From CAZOWW01 sp964583765 (GTDB taxonomy: Bacteria; Actinomycetota; Actinomycetes; Actinomycetales; Kineosporiaceae): a DNA stretch of 33,800 bases. Positions 7,684-17,163 of the stretch are shown piece by piece (the stretch's first letter is position 1; the number at the start of each line of letters is the position of its first letter). The notes beneath the pieces are model-generated. The model searched no databases and was not told where the DNA came from. It saw nothing but the letters and a program-made list of their open reading frames with translations. The stretch spans positions 1-33,800 of the forward strand of contig CAZOWW010000060.1 in assembly GCA_964583765.1 (NCBI GenBank), read 5' to 3'. A program made the position numbers and the translations under genes.

Positions 7684-8970
7684 ATGGGCATGGCACGGAG
7701 AAGGGTCGTGTGGGTGGCCCTCCTGGGGGTCACAGGCGTCCTGCTGGCGGGTTGCCAGGACACCTCGCGTCAGGCCGGAGGACCGGTGGCCTCTCCGGCC
7801 GAGGTCTCCTCCGCACCGAGCACGGGTGCGGTTGCGGACGGCGGCCAGGCGTCGTCGACCTCGGCCTCCGCCGGAGCCGCCGGGACGGAGTCAGCCGGCA
7901 GCAGTACCACCACGGCACTCGTCGGACGGATCCCGGTCACCAGCGCTGCGGCCGGGCGCCAGGTCACGGGATCCGCCTCCGCGGCATCCACCGCCCGGCG
8001 TTCCGCGGCGCCCCGGCCCAAGATCGTGGTGGTGGTGACCGGCTCGTACGAGGTGGCCGTACTCGACGCGGACACCGGCCGACGGCTGCGCACCCTGGTG
8101 AAGTCCGGCGTGCAGGGGCAGATCGCGGTCGACGCGGTCCGGGGCTGGGTGTACTTCGTGAGGACCGGCCGGCATGACGGGACCTTCTGCGACTCCACGG
8201 TGTGGCGGGTGCCCGTGCAGGGAGGCCGCGCGCAGTTGATCGGCCCGGGATCCGCCCCCGAGGTGAGCCCCGACGGGCGATACCTGGCCCACGCCCGCTG
8301 GTCCCACCGAGGTTGCGTCCATATTCCGGGGATCCCCTCCGATCTCCTGGTCGTGCGGGATCTGGCCACGGGGGCCGAACAGCGCTACCGGGTTCCGCCG
8401 GCGGTGAACGCGGACGGACACGACTACGGAATCGGGACCCTGTCCTGGTCCGCGGGTGGTACCCGCCTCGTGGTCTCCTATTCGCAGTTCCAGGCCCAGC
8501 GCCCGTTCCGGCTGGCGGTGTTCCACTTCGTGCACGCCCGGAGCGGGGTCCCGGTGCCGGTGCTCCAGCGACTGGTGCCCGATCCCGCCCCGCTGTCCGT
8601 GGAAGGACAGCGGGTGCCTGGGCCGAACCCGTACGTCTACGGGAACGGGGTGATGCTGGCGAACGGGAATCTGCTGGTGAGGTGGTCGGCGGACTCGCTG
8701 AACTGCACGTACCCGAGGGCCCGGTGCAACGCTGCTTCACGGATCATGGAGATTTCGCCGAGCACGGGGCACCCCGTGCGGACCTTGCCCCTGACTCTCC
8801 CGAGCGGGGGCAAGGACCAGGGGTTCCGGTGCAGCCGTCTGCAGGCCGATCGCAGTGGCACCTGGGCTCTGCTCCTGTGCGGAGAGGTGCTCTGGGCGGT
8901 CCACGGATCTGATCGTCCCGTGCCGCTGGTGCGTCACCTGTCCGCCGCCTACGAGTACCTGGACTGGTGA
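7684..8970 (+). CDS. Beta-propeller-like lipoprotein
   Basis: The protein has 428 residues. The ATG at 7684 is preferred: GAGAGGG lies 9 bases upstream, and the N-terminus is then basic residues, a hydrophobic stretch and the lipobox LAGC (Cys24), so the mature protein should be lipid-anchored outside the membrane. A Ser/Ala/Thr-rich linker runs to about residue 115. The rest looks like a TolB/WD40-type propeller: VAVLDADTGRRLRTL, VSPDGRYLAHARW, LLVVRDLATGAEQRY and LSWSAGGTRLVVSY are typical blade strands with the SPDG turn. Several cysteine pairs in the outer domain may be disulphides. No catalytic motif is seen, so a scaffolding or ligand-binding role is likely. It is convergent with the Hsp70-like gene across a strong terminator. 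Confidence 0.82.
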   Translation: MGMARRRVVWVALLGVTGVLLAGCQDTSRQAGGPVASPAEVSSAPSTGAVADGGQASSTSASAGAAGTESAGSSTTTALVGRIPVTSAAAGRQVTGSASAASTARRSAAPRPKIVVVVTGSYEVAVLDADTGRRLRTLVKSGVQGQIAVDAVRGWVYFVRTGRHDGTFCDSTVWRVPVQGGRAQLIGPGSAPEVSPDGRYLAHARWSHRGCVHIPGIPSDLLVVRDLATGAEQRYRVPPAVNADGHDYGIGTLSWSAGGTRLVVSYSQFQAQRPFRLAVFHFVHARSGVPVPVLQRLVPDPAPLSVEGQRVPGPNPYVYGNGVMLANGNLLVRWSADSLNCTYPRARCNAASRIMEISPSTGHPVRTLPLTLPSGGKDQGFRCSRLQADRSGTWALLLCGEVLWAVHGSDRPVPLVRHLSAAYEYLDW

Positions 8971-8988
8971 CGCAACGTCCGTGAATGT

Positions 8989-9030
8989 GGGACACCTCGA
9001 AGAACTTGAACGAGGGACACCTCGAAGAAC
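8989..9030 (+). repeat. 25-bp-period direct repeat between lipoprotein and Hsp70-like genes
   Basis: GGGACACCTCGAAGAAC occurs exactly twice, at 8989-9005 and 9014-9030, just after the lipoprotein stop and before the large hairpin. Role unknown. Confidence 0.7.
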
Positions 9031-9041
9031 AGGAAGCATCA

Positions 9042-9081
9042 AGGGTGAGGGCGGGCCGGTGTTCCGGCCCGCCCTCACCCT
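9042..9081. terminator. Strong bidirectional terminator (18-bp perfect stem, 4-base loop)
   Basis: AGGGTGAGGGCGGGCCGG (9042-9059) and its exact complement (9064-9081) flank the loop TGTT. It lies between the converging lipoprotein and Hsp70-like genes and should terminate both. Confidence 0.88.
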
Positions 9082-9103
9082 CGTCGTGGCAGCTTCGGCG
9101 CTC

Positions 9104-11134
<2,031 letters not shown>

Positions 11135-11153
11135 GTCGCCCCTACGCCGTCAT

Positions 11154-11181
11154 CCGGGCGGGCAACTGCCCGTCCGCCCGG
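11154..11181 (-). terminator. Hairpin between DUF4157 and Hsp70-like genes
   Basis: CCGGGCGG (11154-11161) and CCGCCCGG (11174-11181) form an 8-bp stem with a further GGCA/TGCC pairing inside. On the transcribed strand it follows the DUF4157 gene and stands 20 bases before the Hsp70-like start. It could attenuate read-through and lower Hsp70-like expression relative to the upstream genes. Confidence 0.35.
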
Positions 11182-11268
11182 GATTTTGGCACACCTCGAC
11201 CAGGGCGCGGGGCGTCTCCGGGGAGGACACCCGGGGAGCGGCCTGGCTCGTGCCCCGGCCGGCGCGGC

Positions 11269-12045
11269 TCACTCGGCCGGTTCCTCGTCCTCCTCGGCCG
11301 CCTCGCGCTGCACCGAGGGCGCGCTCGCCATCATCTGCAGGGACTCGTCCTCCTCCTCGGCGGCCTCCCGCTGGACGGGGGCGCCCGCACCCGACCCGGC
11401 ACCGACCGCGGCGACCGGGGCCGGACCCGAGACGGCGCGTTCGGCGGTGGCCGAGGCCTCCCGCTCGAACCGGTCGTCCGGGGAGCTGATGCTCAACCCG
11501 TCCCCCGTGGGGGTGCCGTCCACCGGACCACTGCGTTGTTGCACCACGTGGGTCAGCTCGTGGGCGAGGGTCGTGCGGCCGGCGTCGCTGTTCGGGTCGT
11601 ACCCCCCGCTGCGGAAGACGATGTCCGAGCCCACGGTGTAGGCATGGGCGTTGACCGCCACCGCGGAGTCGTGGGCCTGGCCGTCGTCGTGGATCCGCAC
11701 GTCGCTGAAGTCATGGCCCAGGCGGCCCTGCATGTCCGAGCGGACCTCGGGGTCGAGCGGGCGACCGCCGGAGCCGAGCGCCGACTGCACCGCCTGGCCC
11801 CCGCGGTCCTCCTGCTCGTGGGCCGCCTCATCGTGGTCCTCGGCCGGAGCTTCGAGGGCCGAGGCCACGGCGGCGTTGCCCATGCTGCGCTGCAGGCCGA
11901 GCAGGCCGGCGTGTCCGACGACGTCCCAACGCCCGGCGCTGGCGGCCTGGGCGGTGAGAGCGGGACCGGCGTCCTCGCGTTCGGTGGTGCGGGCTCGGGT
12001 GGGACGGAGTTCCCCGAGTTCGTGGTCGTGGTCGTGGGCGGACAT
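11269..12045 (-). CDS. DUF4157 (eCIS core domain) protein with HELTHVVQQ metalloprotease-like motif
   Basis: The protein has 258 residues from ATG 12045 behind a strong AAGGAGGGG site, 26 bases after the ATPase stop. The N-terminal part carries LGLQRSMGNAAVAS, seen in many eCIS-linked proteins. The DUF4157 core follows at about 90-180: RLGHDFSDVRIHDD, NAHAYTVGSDIVF, and AHELTHVVQQ with the HExxH zinc-type motif. DUF4157 is among the commonest eCIS-associated domains and often heads cargo proteins. The C-terminus is short, acidic and holds two copies of VQREAAEE; no toxin domain is fused. It may therefore be a cargo-loading or processing factor, or a minimal effector (inference). No signal peptide is present, consistent with cytoplasmic particle assembly. 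Confidence 0.92.
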   Translation of the reverse strand: MSAHDHDHELGELRPTRARTTEREDAGPALTAQAASAGRWDVVGHAGLLGLQRSMGNAAVASALEAPAEDHDEAAHEQEDRGGQAVQSALGSGGRPLDPEVRSDMQGRLGHDFSDVRIHDDGQAHDSAVAVNAHAYTVGSDIVFRSGGYDPNSDAGRTTLAHELTHVVQQRSGPVDGTPTGDGLSISSPDDRFEREASATAERAVSGPAPVAAVGAGSGAGAPVQREAAEEEDESLQMMASAPSVQREAAEEDEEPAE

Positions 12046-12071
12046 GGCCCCTCCTTGAGGAACGGGTGCGG

Positions 12072-14051
12072 TCAGCGGACCAGGTCGTAGTAGGGGCCGA
12101 ACTCCTGCCGCAGCAGGAGCCGCCCGAGCTTGCGGTACTCACGGTGGACGGCCCCGATGAGCTCGGGCATGCCCACCGGGGTGCCGCGTTCGGCGGCGAG
12201 GTAGGCCGCCGTGACGGCGACGGAGCGGATCGCCCCGCCGGACAGTTCGAATGCCGAGGCGCAGAACGAGAGGTCGAGGTTCTCCGCGCGGGGGACCTGG
12301 GGGCCGAGGCAGGCCTCCCACAGTGCCAGGCGCATCTCGGTGTCGGGGGTCGGGAAGTCGATGACGGCGTCGAGGCGGCGGGTGAAGGCCTCGTCGATGT
12401 TCGCCCGGAGGTTGGTGGTCAGGATCGCCAGTCCGTCGAAGGTCTCCATGCGTTGCAGCAGGTAGGCACTCTCGATGTTGGCGTACCGGTCGTGGGCGTC
12501 GCGTACCTCGCTGCGCTTGCCGAAGATGGCGTCGGCCTCGTCGAAGAGCAGCACCCCGTTGACGCCGCCCGCCTCGGCGAAGATGCGCTCGAGGTTCTTC
12601 TCGGTCTCACCCACGTACTTGTCGACCACCGTGGCCAGGTCGACCGTGTACAGGTCGAGACCGAGCTCTCCCGCGATCACCTCGGCGGACATCGTCTTGC
12701 CGGTGCCGGAGTCCCCGGCGAACAGGGCGGTGACCCCGCGCCCGCGGCCCCCGCCGGGACGCATCCGCCAGTCCACGAGCACCCGGTCGCGGTGCCGGGC
12801 CCGGGCGGCGAGCTCGTGCAGTGCGGTGGCCACCGGGGGCGGCAGCACCAGGTCGTCCCAGCCCACTCCGGGCTCGATGCGGCGGGCGAGCCGCTCCAGG
12901 CCGGCCGCGTTCTGTTGCCGGGCGCCGGTGCGCAGCAGGCTGCCGTCGACCCCGCGGGCCTCGATCGAGGCGGAGAGCCGGGCGGCCTCCACCGCGCGCA
13001 CGATCTGGTCGGGGCCCAGCGGCAGGTGCACGGGCGCGTCCGCGAGGTCCCAGGCGTCGGTGAGGTCGGAGGGCTCGCCGAGTGCGGCCTTCCAGACCCG
13101 CTCCCGCTCCCCGGTGGTCAGCTGGGGTGCGTCCACCTGCAACGGCACGTGCCGGGCCCAGTGGGGGTCCCAGGTGGCATCGCCGCAGAGCAACACCTGG
13201 CCGGCGGAGGCGGACAGCTCGCGGAGCAGGCCGACCTCCTCCCGCAGGTCGTCCAGGCTGGAGGCGACCACGGTGGCCGAGCGCAACAGGGCCTCCCGGC
13301 CGAGTACCGCGATCAACTCCCCGGCACCGGCCGCCGCCCGCAGCCGTCGCAGGTCCACCACCAGCGAGCCGAGGCCGGCCAGCCGGGACGCCGCGACCGC
13401 GGTGGCGACGGCGGTGCGCCGTCCGCGGTCCCGCAGGTACACCAGCCGCACGCCGTCCCGCAGCGCCCGGCCGAGGTCGTCGGCGGTGGGGGTGCGGTGC
13501 GGCACCGCGGACACCACGATGTCACCGAGCACGCCGTCGGGGGTGTCGTCCCCGAGCAGGTGCGCCCCGACCCGGTCGGGCACCCGCAGCGCACGCGAGA
13601 GCACCGGCCGGTCGAGGTCCTCCACGAGCAGCAGCCGCCGATCGATCAGGGGCGCTCCGGGGTGCAGCCGGGCCCGGGCCGCCGCGGAGGCGACCGGCAC
13701 CTCGGCGAGCTCCAGGGCGAGCCCGACCGTGGCCCGGCGGCGGCTCACGTCGTCGTTGAGGTAGGCGTAGAGGGACTCGAAACGCCGGTCGACGTCCGGG
13801 GCCAGCGCGACCAGGAGCAGGGCCACGTCCAGTTCGGTCAACCCTGCCCGCTCCGCCAGGGCCGCCAGACGTGGGCGGGACGGAGCTGGTGGCTCGGTGC
13901 CGTCGTCCGGCCCGGCCTCCAGCAGGTGGTCGACCACGGCGTCCGAGAGGTAGAGCCCGCGGAAGGGATCGTCCGGTGCCGGGTCGTCGCTGCGGCGCAG
14001 CTCGACCATGGCCCGCACCCGCTTCTCGAGGCGGGTCAGTTCGGTCAACAT
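12072..14051 (-). CDS. eCIS AAA+ ATPase
   Basis: The protein has 659 residues. The start is the ATG at 14051, which overlaps the end of the DUF4255 gene by 7 bases (ATGTTGA), showing translational coupling; longer in-frame extensions would run through the DUF4255 coding region. Residues 1-400 are a helical and winged-helix-like region with a degenerate nucleotide-binding look. The C-terminal AAA+ module has Walker A GDSGTGKT (446-453), pore-loop-like YVGETEKN, Walker B VLLFDEAD (D504, E505), sensor-1 ILTTN and arginine-finger FTRRLD. This matches the AAA+ ATPase found in nearly all eCIS clusters (Afp15/PVC15 type), thought to act in assembly or sheath handling. It lies between the DUF4255 and DUF4157 genes, the usual eCIS neighbourhood. 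Confidence 0.95.
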   Translation of the reverse strand: MLTELTRLEKRVRAMVELRRSDDPAPDDPFRGLYLSDAVVDHLLEAGPDDGTEPPAPSRPRLAALAERAGLTELDVALLLVALAPDVDRRFESLYAYLNDDVSRRRATVGLALELAEVPVASAAARARLHPGAPLIDRRLLLVEDLDRPVLSRALRVPDRVGAHLLGDDTPDGVLGDIVVSAVPHRTPTADDLGRALRDGVRLVYLRDRGRRTAVATAVAASRLAGLGSLVVDLRRLRAAAGAGELIAVLGREALLRSATVVASSLDDLREEVGLLRELSASAGQVLLCGDATWDPHWARHVPLQVDAPQLTTGERERVWKAALGEPSDLTDAWDLADAPVHLPLGPDQIVRAVEAARLSASIEARGVDGSLLRTGARQQNAAGLERLARRIEPGVGWDDLVLPPPVATALHELAARARHRDRVLVDWRMRPGGGRGRGVTALFAGDSGTGKTMSAEVIAGELGLDLYTVDLATVVDKYVGETEKNLERIFAEAGGVNGVLLFDEADAIFGKRSEVRDAHDRYANIESAYLLQRMETFDGLAILTTNLRANIDEAFTRRLDAVIDFPTPDTEMRLALWEACLGPQVPRAENLDLSFCASAFELSGGAIRSVAVTAAYLAAERGTPVGMPELIGAVHREYRKLGRLLLRQEFGPYYDLVR

Positions 14052-14662
14052 GCCGGTCGGGGGTTGCGGGTCTCCTTGGGCGGCCACGAGGAGAGGCCCC
14101 CCACCGTGATCGACGGCGGGCGCATCGCGGGCGGACCGGCGGCGTACCGCTGGCCGGTGTCCGTGGGCACGATCACCACGATGTCCAGCGACGGCTTGAG
14201 CTCTCCGCCCAGGGCCGACCACACGTCGGCGAAGGCCCGGTCCTCGGGCGGAGGCAGACCCACACTGATCGGCACCTCGAGGTTCATCGCGGCGACCGGT
14301 CCGCTGAGCAGGTGATCCGGCACGGCGTCGTAGCGCAGGAAGCAGCCGAGCAGGGCCGAGAGCAGCCGGTGCTCGTCCTCGGGGCGCTGGGTCCAGGCGG
14401 TGACCAGGTACGAGAGCTTGAAGTAGCGCGGTGGCAGGCTGCGGGCGGTGACCCGTCCGGCGCTGTCGAACTCGTTGACCAGACCCCGCGCGCGCCGCTT
14501 GAGGTCCTCGCGGATGTCATAGAGATAGACGTCCACCGTCGGTGCGTTGCGGCGGGCCGCCCAGTCCTTGGTCGGTGCGTCGAAGACCACGTCGACGTCG
14601 GTTCCGGGCAGGGCATCGCCACGGATCAGCGCCCGCAGCGCCTCGTCCACCTCGGAGATCAC
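14045..14662 (-). CDS. DUF4255 (Pvc16-type) eCIS tail terminator / cap protein
   Basis: The protein has 205 residues and begins MISEVDEALRALI, the family's characteristic N-terminus, which supports the GTG start at 14662 although the GAGGGG site abuts it. Other family features are VDVYLYDIREDLKRR, PRYFKLSYLVTAWTQRPEDEHRLLSALLGCF and LEVPISVGLP. DUF4255 proteins are the Afp16/Pvc16 family that caps the tube and sheath and sets particle length; that role is inferred from the family. It is the first gene of the four-gene minus-strand operon and is divergent from the 14898 gene across a 235-base regulatory region. The C-terminus is Pro-rich. Confidence 0.95.
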   Translation of the reverse strand: MISEVDEALRALIRGDALPGTDVDVVFDAPTKDWAARRNAPTVDVYLYDIREDLKRRARGLVNEFDSAGRVTARSLPPRYFKLSYLVTAWTQRPEDEHRLLSALLGCFLRYDAVPDHLLSGPVAAMNLEVPISVGLPPPEDRAFADVWSALGGELKPSLDIVVIVPTDTGQRYAAGPPAMRPPSITVGGLSSWPPKETRNPRPAC

Positions 14663-14742
14663 CCCTCGATGGTGACATCCGTCCTTCTTGACCGCAGCGG
14701 CCCCGGGGTGCGGGAACGGGCCGATGAGGCTGCCCCCACGGC

Positions 14743-14756
14743 TGCCCGATCGGGCA
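14743..14756. promoter_or_regulatory. 14-bp palindrome shared with the sheath upstream region (candidate operator)
   Basis: TGCCCGATCGGGCA is a perfect palindrome 81-94 bases upstream of the DUF4255 start and equals the core of the 18-bp palindrome at 1624-1641. Distances to the two minus-strand starts are similar (about 95 and 81 bases). Confidence 0.55.
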
Positions 14757-14867
14757 CCGCAGGCCGTGACCTCGAAGCGGTGCGCTGCGGTCCCGCACGG
14801 CGGGCCGTCGCGACGTCCCGGATCGGTGCACCCTCCGCGAACCGCCGTCAGCGGGGGCGCGGGCCGC

Positions 14868-14873
14868 TAGGAT
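14868..14873 (+). promoter_or_regulatory. Candidate -10 element for the 14898 gene
   Basis: TAGGAT matches the actinobacterial housekeeping -10 form and lies 25 bases before the GTG start, predicting a very short leader. No good -35 hexamer is seen 16-18 bases upstream. Confidence 0.4.
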
Positions 14874-14897
14874 GCTCCCGCCTGGGAGGGGTGGTCT

Positions 14898-17015
14898 GTG
14901 AGCACGCCGACGGACGCCGACGAGGGGAACGAGGAAGGCCTCGATCCCCAGCTGGTCCTTGACCCGGTCGAGGTGCGCGCCGAGCCCGGCGGCCAGGTGC
15001 AGATCTCCCTCAAGGTGCGCAATCCCGGCCGCTACGTCGAGTCGTACCTGCTCCACGTGAACGGCCTGCCCCAGGACTGGTGGAACATGAATCCGCCCGA
15101 GGTCCCGGTCTACGCCCACGACGACGGCACGGCCACGCTGCAGCTCACCCCGCCACCGGATGCCCAGGCCACCGCCGAGCCCCTGCCCTTCGCCGTGTGC
15201 GTGGTCTCCCAGCGGGACGAGCGCCTGCGCGTCGCCGAGGAGGGCGAGCTCGAGGTCGGGCGCGTCTTCACGGTCAACGCGGGCATCATCCCGGTGACCT
15301 CGTCGGTGCGCTGGACCGGCCGGCACATCCTGCGCATCACGAACTGGGGCAACGGTCCGGTCACCATGCGGCTCTTCGGCATGGACAAGGACGACCGGCT
15401 CGGGTTCCTGGTCCGGCCCGAGGTGGTGACCGTGCCGGTCGGCAACACGGTCCCCGTGAGCATCCGGGTACGGCCGCGCAAGCCGTTCCTGCGTGGTGCC
15501 CCCCAGCACGTGCCGTTCCAGGTGATCGGACTTCCCGACGACTCCGGTCTGCCCAGCGGCGGTGGGACGCGCGCGGGCGGGCGGGGTGGGACGGGTATGC
15601 CCCACCTGCCGGGGGTTCCGGGCGTGCCGGGGGCCGGCGCGGTCAAGGGCCGGGTCACCGGGGCCGCAGGCAACCGGGCGAGCAGGGCCGCCTCCTCGGC
15701 GGTCGGGGGCGGCCTCGCCGGCCAGCTCCTCGGCTCGCTCGCGCGGCAGGGAGTGAGCGGTGCCGCCTCGGGCGCGTTCGCCGGTGGTGGGGGCGGCGGC
15801 CCGGTGGGTCCCGCGGTCCCGGCATTCACCCCCGCGGACGTGACCGCGGCGGGCGGCTTCGTCGTGGACGGCGCGGTCGTGCACAAGCCCGTCCTGCCCA
15901 AGCTGCTCACCCTGCTGGTGGTGTTGGGTCTCGTCGGGTTGGTCGCCGGTATCACCTGGCTGGTCAAGACGAGCCAGGTGAAGGGTGCCCTCCAGACGGA
16001 CATCCAGCCGAGTCCTCCGACCAAGGTCGTGGTGGCCCCGCTCAGCCCGACGTCCCTGCAGGTGAGCTGGTCCGCCTCACCCCGGACGGACGTCTACGCC
16101 GTCCAACGGGTCGACCCCACCTCCGGCAACCCGATGGGTGAAGCCGTCCAGGTGAAGGCCCCGGGGTTGTCCACGCAGGTAAAGATCGACAAGCCCCTGA
16201 CGAAGGCCTGCTACACGGTGCAGGCCTTCCGCAACGACATCAAGGACATACCCCCACTGCCCTCGAAGGTGAAGTGTGCGACCAGTTTCGACGACGCCCT
16301 TCCCCCGCCCCAGGGTGTGAAGGCGGTTGTGGGGGGCCCGGGCCAGGTCACGGTGAGCTGGAAGCGCGTGGCCGACACCAAGCACCTCGTGTTGCTGGGC
16401 GGTCGAAAGATCGCCGCGGCCGATGTCGGTGAGGACGCCGTGCAGGCGACCGTCCCCGGCGGCAAGACCTGCGTGCAGGTGGTCGCGGTGAGCGGCACCG
16501 GGAACTCCTCCTCGGACCCGGTCGACGCACCGTGCGTGGACGTCCCGCTGGGTGCCTCCACGTCGACCGTCACCGGGACGACGAGCCCCACGACCTCGGC
16601 CGCCGCGACGACGGGGTCCGGGACGACCAAGCAGGGTTCACTCTCCGGCCAGCAGGTCGGTCAGACGACCGGGACGGCCACCGCCAGCGCGGGGACCGCC
16701 CAGGTCAAGTACTTCATCCTGATGACGGATGCTCCGATCACGCAGGCCGGGACCGGTCCGGCGGGCACGGAGAGCCAGGAGACGAAGGACGCCGTGGGCG
16801 CGGCGCAGACCCTGTTGCTCAGCCAGGGCTACCGGACCCTGGCCTTCGCCATCTCGAACGCGAAGCAGCTCAGCATCGGCCTGTTCCTGACCGACCAGCC
16901 GCCGTTCAACACGATGACCACCTACCCGGACAAGGACCAGGCAGAGCAGAGCTGTGCGGACATCGAGGCGAACGTCTCCGACATCCACTGCCACGTGTGG
17001 CACTCGGGGTCGTGA
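14898..17015 (+). CDS. Membrane protein with cytoplasmic Ig-like region, FN3 domains and SPOR-like C-terminus
   Basis: The protein has 705 residues from GTG 14898, with GGGAGGGG 6 bases upstream. Residues 15-210 are two Ig-like beta domains of the type annotated as COG1470-like (VEVRAEPGGQVQISLKVRNPG; VEVTVPVG-like repeats). A Gly-rich low-complexity linker covers about 215-330, and a single helix about 332-355 (LLTLLVVLGLVGLVAGITWLV). Outside the membrane follow two fibronectin type III-like domains (about 370-455 and 465-555; VSW signatures), a Ser/Thr linker, and a C-terminal domain (about 600-705) with a YFILMTD start and AQTLLLSQGYRT helix resembling SPOR peptidoglycan-binding folds (tentative). 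There is no signal peptide, so the N-terminal beta domains should face the cytoplasm. Divergent from the eCIS operon, it is a candidate link between particle and wall (inference). Confidence 0.82.
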   Translation: MSTPTDADEGNEEGLDPQLVLDPVEVRAEPGGQVQISLKVRNPGRYVESYLLHVNGLPQDWWNMNPPEVPVYAHDDGTATLQLTPPPDAQATAEPLPFAVCVVSQRDERLRVAEEGELEVGRVFTVNAGIIPVTSSVRWTGRHILRITNWGNGPVTMRLFGMDKDDRLGFLVRPEVVTVPVGNTVPVSIRVRPRKPFLRGAPQHVPFQVIGLPDDSGLPSGGGTRAGGRGGTGMPHLPGVPGVPGAGAVKGRVTGAAGNRASRAASSAVGGGLAGQLLGSLARQGVSGAASGAFAGGGGGGPVGPAVPAFTPADVTAAGGFVVDGAVVHKPVLPKLLTLLVVLGLVGLVAGITWLVKTSQVKGALQTDIQPSPPTKVVVAPLSPTSLQVSWSASPRTDVYAVQRVDPTSGNPMGEAVQVKAPGLSTQVKIDKPLTKACYTVQAFRNDIKDIPPLPSKVKCATSFDDALPPPQGVKAVVGGPGQVTVSWKRVADTKHLVLLGGRKIAAADVGEDAVQATVPGGKTCVQVVAVSGTGNSSSDPVDAPCVDVPLGASTSTVTGTTSPTTSAAATTGSGTTKQGSLSGQQVGQTTGTATASAGTAQVKYFILMTDAPITQAGTGPAGTESQETKDAVGAAQTLLLSQGYRTLAFAISNAKQLSIGLFLTDQPPFNTMTTYPDKDQAEQSCADIEANVSDIHCHVWHSGS

Positions 17016-17052
17016 TCTCGCGGGCGAGGCCCTGCCGATCGTGGGACTCCGC

Positions 17053-17083
17053 CGTTGGATCGGATCTGTCGTTGGATCGGATC
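17053..17083. repeat. 14-bp direct repeat, 17-base period, in a convergent gap
   Basis: CGTTGGATCGGATC is repeated exactly at 17053-17066 and 17070-17083, between the 3' ends of the flanking genes. The same gap holds a loose GTGAGCC/GGCTCAC dyad (17133-17139 and 17161-17167) that may terminate the minus-strand gene. Confidence 0.65.
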
Positions 17084-17163
17084 GGGTCCCGCCGGTCATG
17101 GGGTCGGGCGGCGGATGAGCCGGGGCCTGCGAGTGAGCCCGCGTGGGTCGGTGCCCGCCCGGC

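Larger units (their letters stand above)
14663..14897. promoter_or_regulatory. Divergent promoter region of the eCIS operon and the 14898 gene
   Basis: These 235 bases separate the DUF4255 start from the plus-strand membrane protein start. They contain the palindrome at 14743-14756, a -10-like TAGGAT at 14868-14873 for the plus-strand gene, and a hairpin (CTCCC-GCCT-GGGAG, 14875-14888) whose right arm overlaps the GGGAGGGG ribosome site of the 14898 gene and could mask it. Confidence 0.55.
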
